From a virus: DNA of 64,000 bases. The notes beneath the pieces were generated by a model, which saw nothing but the letters and a program-made list of their open reading frames with translations, had not been told where the DNA came from and ran no database searches. Below, piece after piece: positions 13,903-22,021 of this stretch. Location: positions 1-64,000 of the IMG/VR virus record IMGVR_UViG_3300034068_000734; one strand, 5' to 3'. Numbering within the stretch: position 1 is the stretch's first letter; each line of letters starts with the position of its first letter. The position numbers were made by a program, and so were the translations under genes.

Positions 13903-14061
13903 TTATCGCGCGTCCGTCTTTGAGTTTCTCCAAATGCCGTCAGCGCCGAGGACGAGCGTGTCTCCTGCCTGCGGATCCACGATGACCACGTCAGCGAGGT
14001 CGTCAAGCCGGTGAACATGCCCACCGGTCGCCCCGGATGCCTGTATGAGTCCACGATTCAT
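13903..14061 (-). CDS. 52-aa structural-type protein
   Basis: Contains the fibre/decoration-like phrase LDDLADVVIVDPQAGDTLVL followed by GADGIWRN, a motif that recurs in phage head fibres and tail spikes. Start MNRGLIQ after CGTGGAC. It lies 8 bases after the FN3 gene, so both probably belong to a surface structure. Confidence 0.6.
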   Translation of the reverse strand: MNRGLIQASGATGGHVHRLDDLADVVIVDPQAGDTLVLGADGIWRNSKTDAR

Positions 14062-14068
14062 GTCCACG

Positions 14069-15133
14069 TCAGGCCACCGTGACCCGGATGTCGCCGATAC
14101 GAGGCGACGTCCCATACGGCATGTTCTTGCTCAACTGGTACCGCTCAGGCACGCCTCCCCATGCAACACCGTTGGCGAACGCCCCGATGATGAGCTGCGT
14201 CGCCCACTCGGTCGGCACCTCCACCCACGCGGACTCGCCACGCGACAGCGTCCCCGCATCGACTTGGCTGTTCGTGGGGAACGGCTCCCCGTCTGGCTTG
14301 CCCTGGTAGGTGTGCAATGCCAGCCGCGACAGGACAGGACCGGGGTCGCCGCCAGCGGAGTACCGGTCGATGAACACCTCGCACTTCGACACAACCGCGC
14401 CCCTCAGCATCCCGAACGGGTTGGGGGAGCCGTAGAAGAAGTACGTCGTCTGCACGCCGTTGTTGTCGTTCCACTCGTACCCGTCGCCATGGAACCAGTC
14501 GGATTGGGCGGGAATCCAGTACGGATCCGTCGAACCGGGCCTCCCGGCCGCCCAGGTGTAGATCGATATGGGACTGAACGAGTACACCCCGGGGGTGATG
14601 GAGTCGGGTGGGAGAGTGAAGAAGGTGACAGGCGCGCTCCAGCGGGATGTCTCGGCGGCCAGTTTCGACCTGACCGAGTACGAGTAGCGCGCACTGGGCG
14701 TCAACCCACTCACGGTCAGCGATGTATCCGGGCCGGAGTGGATGACCCGGTAGGAGTCGGTGACGTCGCACACCTCATACACGGACGTACCGGACTGCGC
14801 GTTCCACTTGAGCGTGACGGCGGTATCGCCGATCGATGCCACCTCCAGCCCGATCGGGGAAGGCAGGCTGGACGTGTACGTCATGATCGTCTTGTCGTAC
14901 GTCGTCGCCCCCACGGTCGTCTCGACCCGAAAGTCATACCTGCTGCTTGGTTCCCCGATGAACCCGAACTGTCGTTCGGTGCCCGTGTAGAGGGGTGTCG
15001 TCTCACCGACTCGGTACAGGCTCCACTCGGTGCCGGACCCATTCCATCTCAGGACGAGGTCAGTCCACGAGTCGGTTCCGTAGTAGGCGAGAAGGTACTT
15101 GATTGGTGGTGCCTCAGGTGCGGTGACGCTCAT
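14069..15133 (-). CDS. Fibronectin type III structural protein
   Basis: 354 residues; ATG overlaps the upstream stop (ATGA). At least one clear FN3 domain spans about residues 95-185 (SPIGLEVASIGDTAVTLKWNAQ ... LTVSGLTPSARYSYSVRS), with a weaker one before it. The C-terminal half (TDPYWIPAQSDWFHGDGYEWNDN ... VSKCEVFIDRYSAGGDP) is unrecognised. Likely a virion surface protein, yet encoded among replication genes on the leftward transcript, away from the other fibre genes at 28-33 kb. Confidence 0.7.
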   Translation of the reverse strand: MSVTAPEAPPIKYLLAYYGTDSWTDLVLRWNGSGTEWSLYRVGETTPLYTGTERQFGFIGEPSSRYDFRVETTVGATTYDKTIMTYTSSLPSPIGLEVASIGDTAVTLKWNAQSGTSVYEVCDVTDSYRVIHSGPDTSLTVSGLTPSARYSYSVRSKLAAETSRWSAPVTFFTLPPDSITPGVYSFSPISIYTWAAGRPGSTDPYWIPAQSDWFHGDGYEWNDNNGVQTTYFFYGSPNPFGMLRGAVVSKCEVFIDRYSAGGDPGPVLSRLALHTYQGKPDGEPFPTNSQVDAGTLSRGESAWVEVPTEWATQLIIGAFANGVAWGGVPERYQLSKNMPYGTSPRIGDIRVTVA

Positions 15134-15603
15134 TTCCCCTCCACGATCTCTACCTGCACGGCCCGCAGGGCGGCGACGTACTCCACGGTGTTCCCGGGGA
15201 CGACGATGGTGTTGTTCGTGACAGTCTGGCCGGCCGTGTTCTCCAGCCCGAGCAGTTTGGCCCGCTTGTCGATGATCTTCAGGCACGTGTCCACGGCACG
15301 GGTGTCGCCGCCAATGGCGTCAGTCCACACGGCCTGCTGCAACTGGTCGAGCCGGTCGAGTTCGAGGGCGAGCAGGGTGCGCCGCTGCCCGATGTCGACG
15401 AGGCTCGCCGCGGTGGCGATCCTGTCGGACACGAGACCTGATGCGACATGCTCGCTTACGCCGAGAGCCTCGGCTATGTCCCACCATGCGACGCCGTCGC
15501 GGCGCATCCGGTACGCGCGCAGCGACAGGTCATTGAACCGTGCCCGCTCCTCCGCGTCCGCGAGGGCCTGCCTTGTCCTGGACAGGTCTGTTGTCTTGGT
15601 CAT
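15130..15603 (-). CDS. Helix-turn-helix protein, small terminase candidate
   Basis: 157 residues. An N-terminal helix-turn-helix (MRRDGVAWWDIAEALGVSEHVASGLV) is followed by a helical oligomerisation segment (LDRLDQLQQAVWTDAIGGD) and RAVDTCLKIIDKRAKLLGLE, a phrase typical of phage small terminase subunits. It is on the opposite strand and about 11 kb from the large terminase, which is unusual; a DNA-binding regulator is the alternative. Coupled to WhiB by ATGA. Confidence 0.55.
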   Translation of the reverse strand: MTKTTDLSRTRQALADAEERARFNDLSLRAYRMRRDGVAWWDIAEALGVSEHVASGLVSDRIATAASLVDIGQRRTLLALELDRLDQLQQAVWTDAIGGDTRAVDTCLKIIDKRAKLLGLENTAGQTVTNNTIVVPGNTVEYVAALRAVQVEIVEGK

Positions 15604-15920
15604 GCGCTCAACCTTTCCGGCTGCTTGGCGAGCGCAGCCTGCGCTGCTTCCTGCCAGTTCCACTTGTGCTCCGACAGGAGCGCGTGCCGTTCCCGGTTCG
15701 TGATGCCAGCCCATACCCCGTGCGGCTCCTTCGACTCGAAGGATGCGATGAGGCAGTCGGTGCGCACGGGGCAGGGGCCGCATATCTTGCGCGCCATGCC
15801 GATCTCCTTGCGGGTGATCGGCTCAGTGAGGGTTCCGTAGAAGATCTCGACAGGCATGCCGAGGCAGGCCGCGCTAGCCGTCCACTGGCTCCGTGGCGCT
15901 AAGCGCAAGGCAGGTGGCAT
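15600..15920 (-). CDS. whiB: WhiB-family Fe-S transcription regulator
   Basis: 106 residues from the ATG at 15920; N-terminal 47 bases overlap the RuvC gene. The four Fe-S Cys are visible: one in TASAACLG and three in KICGPCPVRTDC. They are followed by the family turn GVWAGIT and the basic C-terminus. WhiB proteins bind host sigma-A region 4 and are a marker of actinobacteria and their phages. It likely modulates host or phage transcription in the early operon. Confidence 0.9.
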   Translation of the reverse strand: MPPALRLAPRSQWTASAACLGMPVEIFYGTLTEPITRKEIGMARKICGPCPVRTDCLIASFESKEPHGVWAGITNRERHALLSEHKWNWQEAAQAALAKQPERLSA

Positions 15921-16344
15921 CAACGAGGTCTTGGGAGTGGGCTTCCGCACGAAGCTCTGGGTGTTCAGACTGTAGCCAGAGTGCGACTTGCTCCTTGTTC
16001 GCATTGCCATACCCGACGACCATCTTCTTCCATGAGGCGGGAGGCACGAGCTGGACGCTCGCACCGGCCTGCCTGGCTGCGACGCAGAGCGCTCCTGCGA
16101 CCATCCCGAGCGAGATGCCTACCCGCACATTACGGCTCGCGCCCTGTATAGGCGACTCAACTACCACCACGTCGGCGTGTGTGCGCGTCACTGCGTTCCA
16201 TAGCGTTTCGGCCAGTACGTCAAGCGCCCCGAGGTTATCCCCGGGGCGCAAAATGACTTCCTCGAAATGCATGATCGACGGGCCTGCGATGGCGATCCTC
16301 GCTGTGCCGTAGTCGACGCCGAGGACGATCTCACCGGCCGTCAT
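15874..16344 (-). CDS. RuvC-like Holliday junction resolvase
   Basis: 156 residues. RNase H-like fold with acidic residues in order: Asp in VLGVDYGTARIAI (residue 11), Glu in VVVVESPIQG (near 67), and Asp pair in HSQDLVDATCLALSA (near 143). K/N-rich loop YGNANKEQVALWL matches RuvC. It would resolve recombination or branched replication intermediates before packaging. Start chosen at MTAGEIVLG where the fold begins; it overlaps the upstream gene by 14 bases. Confidence 0.85.
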   Translation of the reverse strand: MTAGEIVLGVDYGTARIAIAGPSIMHFEEVILRPGDNLGALDVLAETLWNAVTRTHADVVVVESPIQGASRNVRVGISLGMVAGALCVAARQAGASVQLVPPASWKKMVVGYGNANKEQVALWLQSEHPELRAEAHSQDLVDATCLALSATEPVDG

Positions 16345-16522
16345 CGACGCTCCATTCGCTCGTGACGACGATGATGCAGAACTCGCAGAAGCACCGCCGT
16401 GAGCCTCTGGATCCGATGACGACGGCATCTGCTCTCTCACCGCATGTCGCGCACCTGTCCGACGGGTCGACGAAATGGTCTTCTTGCGTGAAGCCGGTCT
16501 TGTTTCTGCGGTGCCATGGCAT
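16331..16522 (-). CDS. 63-aa zinc-ribbon protein
   Basis: Start MPWHRRNK chosen for the excellent CGGAGGTGAAG leader. CATCGE (near residue 24) and CFCEFC (near 44) form a zinc ribbon. Overlaps RuvC by 14 bases. Accessory role in recombination is only suggested by neighbours. Confidence 0.65.
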   Translation of the reverse strand: MPWHRRNKTGFTQEDHFVDPSDRCATCGERADAVVIGSRGSRRCFCEFCIIVVTSEWSVDDGR

Positions 16523-16542
16523 CTTCACCTCCGTGAAGCCCT

Positions 16543-17403
16543 TCATGACTGCGCCGATGTGGGCATGCCAATCTGATGCACCTCGGGGAACGAGGCCCCG
16601 GCACACACTTCGTGGTAGTTGCACCAGTCGTGCTGCTTGGACCATTCCTTCACTTCAGCCTTGGTGCAGTCATCAATGACATCGCCCCGCATCACCCGCA
16701 GGCATCCGGGCAGGATGTCGGGGATCTTCTGGGAATTGATCAATGCGATCATCTCCTGAATGAAATGACTGAGCGAGGCCATGCGGTTCGTGTCGCGCAG
16801 CACCCTGAACTCGCGAAATGCCCCCGAATCACGGTTGATGTACACGAGTGATGCAGCGTGAGCCCCTGTGGCGTACATATAGGCATCGACCTGCCGCACG
16901 TGCTCCAATACCGGTTCGTCCCATTCGGACACGGGCTTTGTCCCCCGGCGGCCGTAGTACTTGTCGTTGCCGAGGGTCTTCGCCTCGAAGATGGAGCCGT
17001 CGGACATGATTCCGTCCACTGATCCGCGCAGTCCCCACTCCTGGATCTCTATCTGCACCTCGACCCCGGTCAGCCAGCCTGCGCTCAGTCCCTCCGCCTG
17101 CCACTTGTAGTGCAGCCAAGACCCGGCGTCCGCCATCTGCGTGTACACCTCGACGGATGCGCGCTGCGGGAACCCAAGATAGGACAGGACCTGAGCGCGC
17201 TGGCAGGGGTTGCCGATCATCGACGGACGGAACCTTCCGCTCCCATCCGAGCGCCTGTCGGACCCGAAGTCGGTCTTCATCACGTCGGTGACGGTGGCGA
17301 TCGCCTCCGCAGTGATCCTTCCCTTCCCCGTGCGCCACGACTCCACCCATGCGGTGACGGGCAGTCCGACTGCCTGCTTTGTTGCGAGTTCTGCGAGGCT
17401 CAT
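16543..17403 (-). CDS. Cas4/RecB-like PD-(D/E)XK nuclease
   Basis: 286 residues. Ordered motifs: RPSMIGNPCQRAQVL (first Cys, near 67), GSVDGIMSDGSIFEAKTL (the D...ExK active site, near 125-142), QVDAYMYATG (motif QxxxY), then three Cys toward the end (CTKAE..., CNYHEVC) that with the first could hold an Fe-S cluster, as in Cas4 and AddB. Lies between RuvC and the polymerase, so a phage exonuclease for recombination-dependent replication is the best reading. No other CRISPR component is present. Confidence 0.8.
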   Translation of the reverse strand: MSLAELATKQAVGLPVTAWVESWRTGKGRITAEAIATVTDVMKTDFGSDRRSDGSGRFRPSMIGNPCQRAQVLSYLGFPQRASVEVYTQMADAGSWLHYKWQAEGLSAGWLTGVEVQIEIQEWGLRGSVDGIMSDGSIFEAKTLGNDKYYGRRGTKPVSEWDEPVLEHVRQVDAYMYATGAHAASLVYINRDSGAFREFRVLRDTNRMASLSHFIQEMIALINSQKIPDILPGCLRVMRGDVIDDCTKAEVKEWSKQHDWCNYHEVCAGASFPEVHQIGMPTSAQS

Positions 17404-17636
17404 TTGGCCATCTCCAATGCATACTCGGTGGCGAACCCGTGGACGCTGTTCTTGGCGTCCTCTATCTCGGCGTCGATCTTCTGTGATGACAGGAACCCCG
17501 CCACGGAATCCAGTCCCTCAAGCACGCCTGCGTAGAAGAACAGTCCCTCACGGGACTCGTGGTCATTCCCTTCTTCGGCAAGGTTGAGCATGGCCCTCTT
17601 TGCTGCGTAGGCGCGGTTGCCCTTGGTGTTCTTCAT
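17400..17636 (-). CDS. 78-aa hypothetical protein
   Basis: GAAGGGATACCAGC before ATG, which overlaps the polymerase stop (ATGA). Basic N-terminus, helical C-terminus (EIEDAKNSVHGFATEYAL). Coupled between polymerase and nuclease; function unknown. Confidence 0.6.
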   Translation of the reverse strand: MKNTKGNRAYAAKRAMLNLAEEGNDHESREGLFFYAGVLEGLDSVAGFLSSQKIDAEIEDAKNSVHGFATEYALEMAK

Positions 17637-20263
17637 GCTGGTATCCCTTCTAATGCCCCGGCTTCGCCGAGGGCTGCAATGACGCCGCCGCACGCGGATG
17701 GCGTGTGACCTGACTTGAGACCTTTCGTGCCTGAAACGGACGCCTTATCGGCCAGTTGTGTGAGCGACTCGTATGGTGCGCTGTCGATGAGTTTGGAGGC
17801 GGCCTTCTCGCCGACACCCTTCACTGACAGCAGCCCCTTGCGGATCGACTTGTTGCGGATGTCAGCCGAATAGCCCATGAGGGACCGGTTGACGTTCGGG
17901 GGCCTGATGCTGATCCCCGCCTCGCGGGCAGCAGCGAGATACTTCGCCTCCTGCGGCGCGCCCGTGTACGCGTCGAGCATCGCCGCCCAGAACGCCACCG
18001 GATGGTGGACCTTGTACCAGGCAGTGACATAGGCGAGCGTCCCGTACGCCGTGGCATGTGCCCGGTTGAATCCGTACGAGGAGTACGCGTCCAACGCACG
18101 CTCAAGCCACAGCAAGTCGTCCTGCGACAACGGGATCGGCAACGCTTTGGAGTTCTCCTTGACCTTGCCGATGATGTCCCGCATGACGTCACGGGCACCG
18201 CCGATGTCGCCGTTGGAGGCCTTGATCGCCTTGCGTGCCCGTTCGATGTCCTCGATCGGCAGGCCGAACCTTCTCAGCACGCTGATCGCCTGCTCCTGGT
18301 ACAGCAGGATCCCGTACGTCTCGGATGTCTCCTCCGAGATGATCGGATGCCGCTTAGGTACCTCTGCGTCGCCGTTCCTGCGCCGGATGTAGTCCTCGGT
18401 GGCTCCCGAGTCCATGGTGGCCGGCCTGAACAGCGCCATCGCTGCGATGACATCACCGATCTTCGTCGGCTTGAGCCGCCTGACGCCTGAGCGTGTCGCG
18501 CCTCCTTCGAGCTGGAAGCAGCCGATGACATCGCCTTTGGACATGGCTGCGAACGTCCTCCTGTCCTTCAGGGGAATGTCCTGCCGGTCGATGCCCGTGT
18601 AGGTGTGCATCGCCTTCAGCGCCGTCATCGTCTTCAGCCCGAGGAGGTCCACTTTCAGCATCCCCATCGCCTCCACGTCGTCCTTGTCGAAGGCGGTCAC
18701 CCACGTCTTGGACGAAGCGACCCACTGCATCGGTATCGCGCTCATCGACGCCTCATCAGGGGCGACGACCAGACCTGCGGCATGCACCCCGTACCCGGAG
18801 TACGGGGCGTGCCTTGACAGGCTGGTGAGCGTGTCCCATTCAGCAGGCGGGATTGGCTCGTCGTAGGCGGCCCCAGTCTTGCGGGCGCGTGTCTTCCACC
18901 GGACGATGAGCGACCCCTTCTGCTCGTCGCTGTCGTCGTTCACGCTCAGTTTCGTCCACGTGGAGATGCGGGCGGTCGTGTACGAGTCGGACAGCCAGGC
19001 GATGACCTCGTCTCGGCGCAGATGCTCGATGTCGATGTCGATGTCTGGCGGCTTCGTACGGTCCCGTGACAGGAACCGGTCGAAGCGCAGGCTCCACGCG
19101 ATCGGATCGAACTCGGTGATGCCGATAAGCCAGCACAGCAGTGAACCCGACGCGGACCCGCGAACGGCGTGAATAATGCCCCGTTCCCTCATTCGCTCGG
19201 TGATGAGCGCCGTGAACAGCAGGTATCCGGAGAATCCGGCCTCAATGACGACATCAAGTTCCTCTTCGAGACGGTCCTCGTACTCTTTCCTGCGCTTCGC
19301 GCTCACAAACTTCTTCCCGATCGCGTCGCTCAACGCCCTGGCTGACCGGATGATGAGTTCGTCGTCTGGGTTTCCGGACTTCGACGTGTCGGGGACTTTG
19401 AGGGTGAAGTCGTCCAGTTCGGGGATCGACACCTTTGCCTTCGACAGCAGGTCCGTCAGCCCCTCCATGCCAGCGGCGTACACCTCCGGAGTGTGGTGTC
19501 CGGCCATCCACTCCGAGTCGACCATGTGGTACCCGTCGCCGGGGAATACGGCGTCGTCCACGTCATCCGACCAGGACATGAGGGTCTTGAGCGTCTCGTG
19601 GTCCTTGCGGTCCTCGTAGGCGACGTAGTGGCTGTCCTGAGTGATGATGACGGGCACGCCGCACGACTGGGCGATGGCGTGGAGGAACCCGGAGTTGAGT
19701 TCCTCCTCGTTGTCGGGCACGTTGTGGCGCTGGATCTCCACGTACACCCCGGACCCGAACCATGAGGACAGCGACGTGATGACGTTCCTCACGCTGCGCG
19801 GGCTGCCTTCGCGCAGCAGCGTCGGGATTACCCCGAACCAGCAGCCGGTCATTGCTGCGATGCCGTCGAGCATGCCGTCCTCGGAGAACTGGGCGAAGTC
19901 GGCGAAGTCGATGACCGGCTTGTACCGGAACGACTCGTTCATGTGGTTGTTGAGGCCGACGAGGTTGCGGTAGCCCTTGGCGTTAGTGGCGAGCAGCCCC
20001 ATGTGCCATGTCTTGAGTTGCCTGCCACCCGCTCCCCGGTCGAATGCGACGTATGCCTCCATGCCGGGCATGGGGAGGATGCCGGCCTTGCGGCAGGACT
20101 TGTACAACTGGACTGACCCTGCCATCGTCCCGTGGTCGGTGAGCCCGAGCGCTGGGTACTGCAACTGCTGGGCCTTCATGACGATGTCCTGCACTGAGGG
20201 CAGGGCGTCCTTGGCCGAGAACCTTGAGTGTGTGTGGGCGCTGTAGAACGGTGCGTGTGCCAT
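17633..20263 (-). CDS. dnaE-like: DnaE-type DNA polymerase III alpha subunit (compact)
   Basis: 876 residues, shorter than the usual bacterial length of about 1,150. N-terminal PHP domain (FYSAHTHSRFSAKDA, LGLTDHGTMAG). Palm and fingers include GIIHAVRGSASGSLLCW, the catalytic pair in PPDIDIDIEH (near 405) and the third Asp in MLKVDLLGLKTM (near 533). Thumb and fingers continue to GFNRAHATAYGTLAY; a helix-hairpin-helix (LLSVKGVGEKAASKLID) closes the protein. The C-terminal OB and tau-binding regions seem missing. It would replicate phage DNA with the primase and helicase encoded upstream. A GAAGGAGACCA leader variant precedes ATG. Confidence 0.95.
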   Translation of the reverse strand: MAHAPFYSAHTHSRFSAKDALPSVQDIVMKAQQLQYPALGLTDHGTMAGSVQLYKSCRKAGILPMPGMEAYVAFDRGAGGRQLKTWHMGLLATNAKGYRNLVGLNNHMNESFRYKPVIDFADFAQFSEDGMLDGIAAMTGCWFGVIPTLLREGSPRSVRNVITSLSSWFGSGVYVEIQRHNVPDNEEELNSGFLHAIAQSCGVPVIITQDSHYVAYEDRKDHETLKTLMSWSDDVDDAVFPGDGYHMVDSEWMAGHHTPEVYAAGMEGLTDLLSKAKVSIPELDDFTLKVPDTSKSGNPDDELIIRSARALSDAIGKKFVSAKRRKEYEDRLEEELDVVIEAGFSGYLLFTALITERMRERGIIHAVRGSASGSLLCWLIGITEFDPIAWSLRFDRFLSRDRTKPPDIDIDIEHLRRDEVIAWLSDSYTTARISTWTKLSVNDDSDEQKGSLIVRWKTRARKTGAAYDEPIPPAEWDTLTSLSRHAPYSGYGVHAAGLVVAPDEASMSAIPMQWVASSKTWVTAFDKDDVEAMGMLKVDLLGLKTMTALKAMHTYTGIDRQDIPLKDRRTFAAMSKGDVIGCFQLEGGATRSGVRRLKPTKIGDVIAAMALFRPATMDSGATEDYIRRRNGDAEVPKRHPIISEETSETYGILLYQEQAISVLRRFGLPIEDIERARKAIKASNGDIGGARDVMRDIIGKVKENSKALPIPLSQDDLLWLERALDAYSSYGFNRAHATAYGTLAYVTAWYKVHHPVAFWAAMLDAYTGAPQEAKYLAAAREAGISIRPPNVNRSLMGYSADIRNKSIRKGLLSVKGVGEKAASKLIDSAPYESLTQLADKASVSGTKGLKSGHTPSACGGVIAALGEAGALEGIPA

Positions 20264-20289
20264 TGGTCTCCTTATGGGTAAAGACGGCT

Positions 20290-20319
20290 GAGGGGGCCGG
20301 GCCTAAGCCCGGCCCCCTC
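20290..20319 (-). terminator. Hairpin between ssDNA-binding candidate and polymerase
   Basis: Perfect 13-bp stem GAGGGGGCCGGGC/GCCCGGCCCCCTC with a 4-base loop. No T-run. May reduce polymerase expression relative to the upstream gene. Confidence 0.6.
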
Positions 20320-20327
20320 GCATTCGG

Positions 20328-21272
20328 CTAGAGGTCCTCTGCCGTGAGGTGCAGCTTCCCGAGCTCGATCAGCTCGTCGTTGCGGATGCGCTGCGGCACG
20401 TTCACGCCGACGGCCACGAGCTTGCGCTTGAGCGCCGTCGGAGCGATCGACGTCCAGTCGATGACGCCGACACCCTGTGCGGTGACGTTCGCCTCGAACT
20501 GGTCGACGATCTCGTCGTCATCGCCGTAGAAGGACGTCGTGCCCTCCTCCTGTGATGCCGAGTCCAGCCCGAAAACGAACTTCTCGGCACTGGCACGCAG
20601 GTCGTTGACCCACGCGACGGTGTCGATCGGGTCAGGCATGTCGACCGGCGGCTCACCGTTCGCACGAGTAACGATGAGGCGTGCAGTGGCACCCTTGCCT
20701 TCGATGACGAGGTCCCAGACAGCACCGATGGGGGTGAAGTTCGGGTCCGCGTTCTTGTAGATCGCGAACGCCTTCCTCAGGTCCCCGTAGCCCGTCTTGG
20801 ACATCTTCAGCAGGATGAGCTGGCCCGGAGCCGGGTTGTACTGCGTGTTCTTCTCCAGGTCACCGCTCTCGTACACGGCGTTGCCGACGACACGATCGCG
20901 GGCGGACGCGTAGTTGCGACCGTCCTCCATGTCCCACTTGGACGGGCGTACCCGCTTGAGGAGGATGTCGGGCTTGCGGGTCTGCATGCGCCGCCCCGTC
21001 TCGGGGTCGGTGAGGAGCTCGAGGTCGTCCACAGGGAACTCCTTCAGACCGTTGGGCATCTCAGCCCCGCCGATGAGGCCGTTGAACGCGTTGACCTCGC
21101 GGTAGAAGCACCATCCGAAGTCAGCGGACAGCGTTGCGGGGTCGGTGACGAACCGGACGCGGATCTTGCGCCCCGAGGGGATCGACCAGCAGACCTTGCG
21201 GCTCCCTGATGACTTCATCCATTCGACCTCGCCGTTCATGAGGTCCTCGTCGACGTATCCGTAATTTGCCAT
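20328..21272 (-). CDS. Probable single-stranded DNA-binding protein
   Basis: 314 residues; start MANYGYVDEDLM after AAGGAAAAGAC. Begins with a short acidic arm, then a beta-rich region (SGRKIRVRFVTDPATLSADFGWCFYREV) like phage gp32-type binding proteins, and a long acidic stretch (FYGDDDEIVDQFEANV) before the C-terminus. Position between polymerase and primase, with a strong hairpin behind it as expected for a protein made in excess, supports ssDNA binding. The family assignment is inferred, not certain. Confidence 0.55.
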   Translation of the reverse strand: MANYGYVDEDLMNGEVEWMKSSGSRKVCWSIPSGRKIRVRFVTDPATLSADFGWCFYREVNAFNGLIGGAEMPNGLKEFPVDDLELLTDPETGRRMQTRKPDILLKRVRPSKWDMEDGRNYASARDRVVGNAVYESGDLEKNTQYNPAPGQLILLKMSKTGYGDLRKAFAIYKNADPNFTPIGAVWDLVIEGKGATARLIVTRANGEPPVDMPDPIDTVAWVNDLRASAEKFVFGLDSASQEEGTTSFYGDDDEIVDQFEANVTAQGVGVIDWTSIAPTALKRKLVAVGVNVPQRIRNDELIELGKLHLTAEDL

Positions 21273-21309
21273 AGTTGTCTTTTCCTTCTTTTCTGTGTGG
21301 GTGTGGTGG

Positions 21310-21588
21310 TTACTGGCTCTTTTTGGCATTGACCTGCTGCATGACGTACTTCGCGTTCTCCGCGATGGTGAACGCTCCGTCGAGGGTGACCTCGATGACG
21401 CGTGCCTGGAGGTCGGCTGCCGACTCGCCAGGCAGGGCGGTGTCGCCGAACTCGAACTTGGGCCAAGCGGTGCGCCCGTCCACGATGATCGTCATGCCGA
21501 GCGATGACGTGGCGTGGGCGTTCTCACTGACGGGCAGTGGAAGCGCTTCCTCGTCGTACTCCTCGGGCTCATGCGCGATGTCAGTCAT
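21310..21588 (-). CDS. Hypothetical acidic protein, 92 aa
   Basis: Acidic N-terminus (EPEEYDEEALPLP) and a compact alpha/beta body (GMTIIVDGRTAWPKFEFGD). Overlaps the upstream stop by 8 bases. Function unknown; located in the replication cluster. Confidence 0.65.
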   Translation of the reverse strand: MTDIAHEPEEYDEEALPLPVSENAHATSSLGMTIIVDGRTAWPKFEFGDTALPGESAADLQARVIEVTLDGAFTIAENAKYVMQQVNAKKSQ

Positions 21589-22021
21589 TGCTGTCGGTCT
21601 CCTTCTTCGGTTTCGCCGTGAACTTCACGTACGGCTTCTTGGGTGCGGTGATCACCGAACTGGCCTCGGCGCGACCGCCTGCGAAGAAGCCAAGGTTCTG
21701 GGCTTCCTTCAAACGGGTGTTGTCGACGACCTGCTTGGTGATCTGCTCCGCGAGGTCGGGGTTGATCCCGCGGAGAACTTCGAGGTCCACTGAGGTGGAC
21801 GCCCCGCGTACGACGGATACGGTGACGATGGTGTCCCCGTCCTCGTATGCGTAGGACTTGCCGATGGACTTGGCGGCCCACTCGGTCAGGAACTCGATCT
21901 CCTGGTCGAGTGAGTCGCGGTCGCGCTTGAGGCGGGACAGGCGCTTGATGTCGTCAAGGTCCTGATCGCTGATGTCGATCGTTTCGATCTGTTCTGCCTG
22001 CACTGCGGTCTCCTCCTTCAT
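21581..22021 (-). CDS. Coiled-coil replication-cluster protein, 146 aa
   Basis: Start MKEETAVQAEQ with ATGA overlap to primase; GAAGGAGGAGA upstream is a strong ribosome-binding site. Residues 20-50 are coiled coil (DDIKRLSRLKRDRDSLDQEIEFL), with a Lys-rich end (KKPYVKFTAKPKK). Possibly an accessory to exonuclease or primase; no family named. Confidence 0.65.
   Translation of the reverse strand: MKEETAVQAEQIETIDISDQDLDDIKRLSRLKRDRDSLDQEIEFLTEWAAKSIGKSYAYEDGDTIVTVSVVRGASTSVDLEVLRGINPDLAEQITKQVVDNTRLKEAQNLGFFAGGRAEASSVITAPKKPYVKFTAKPKKETDSND

Noticed and set aside
14045-15703. 552-codon rightward open frame
   Set aside because: Antisense to the FN3 and small-terminase-like genes, low-complexity Arg/Pro sequence, no leader.
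16543-17403. CRISPR-associated Cas4
   Set aside because: Motifs fit the wider Cas4/RecB nuclease group, but there is no array or other cas gene; a phage recombination nuclease is more likely.
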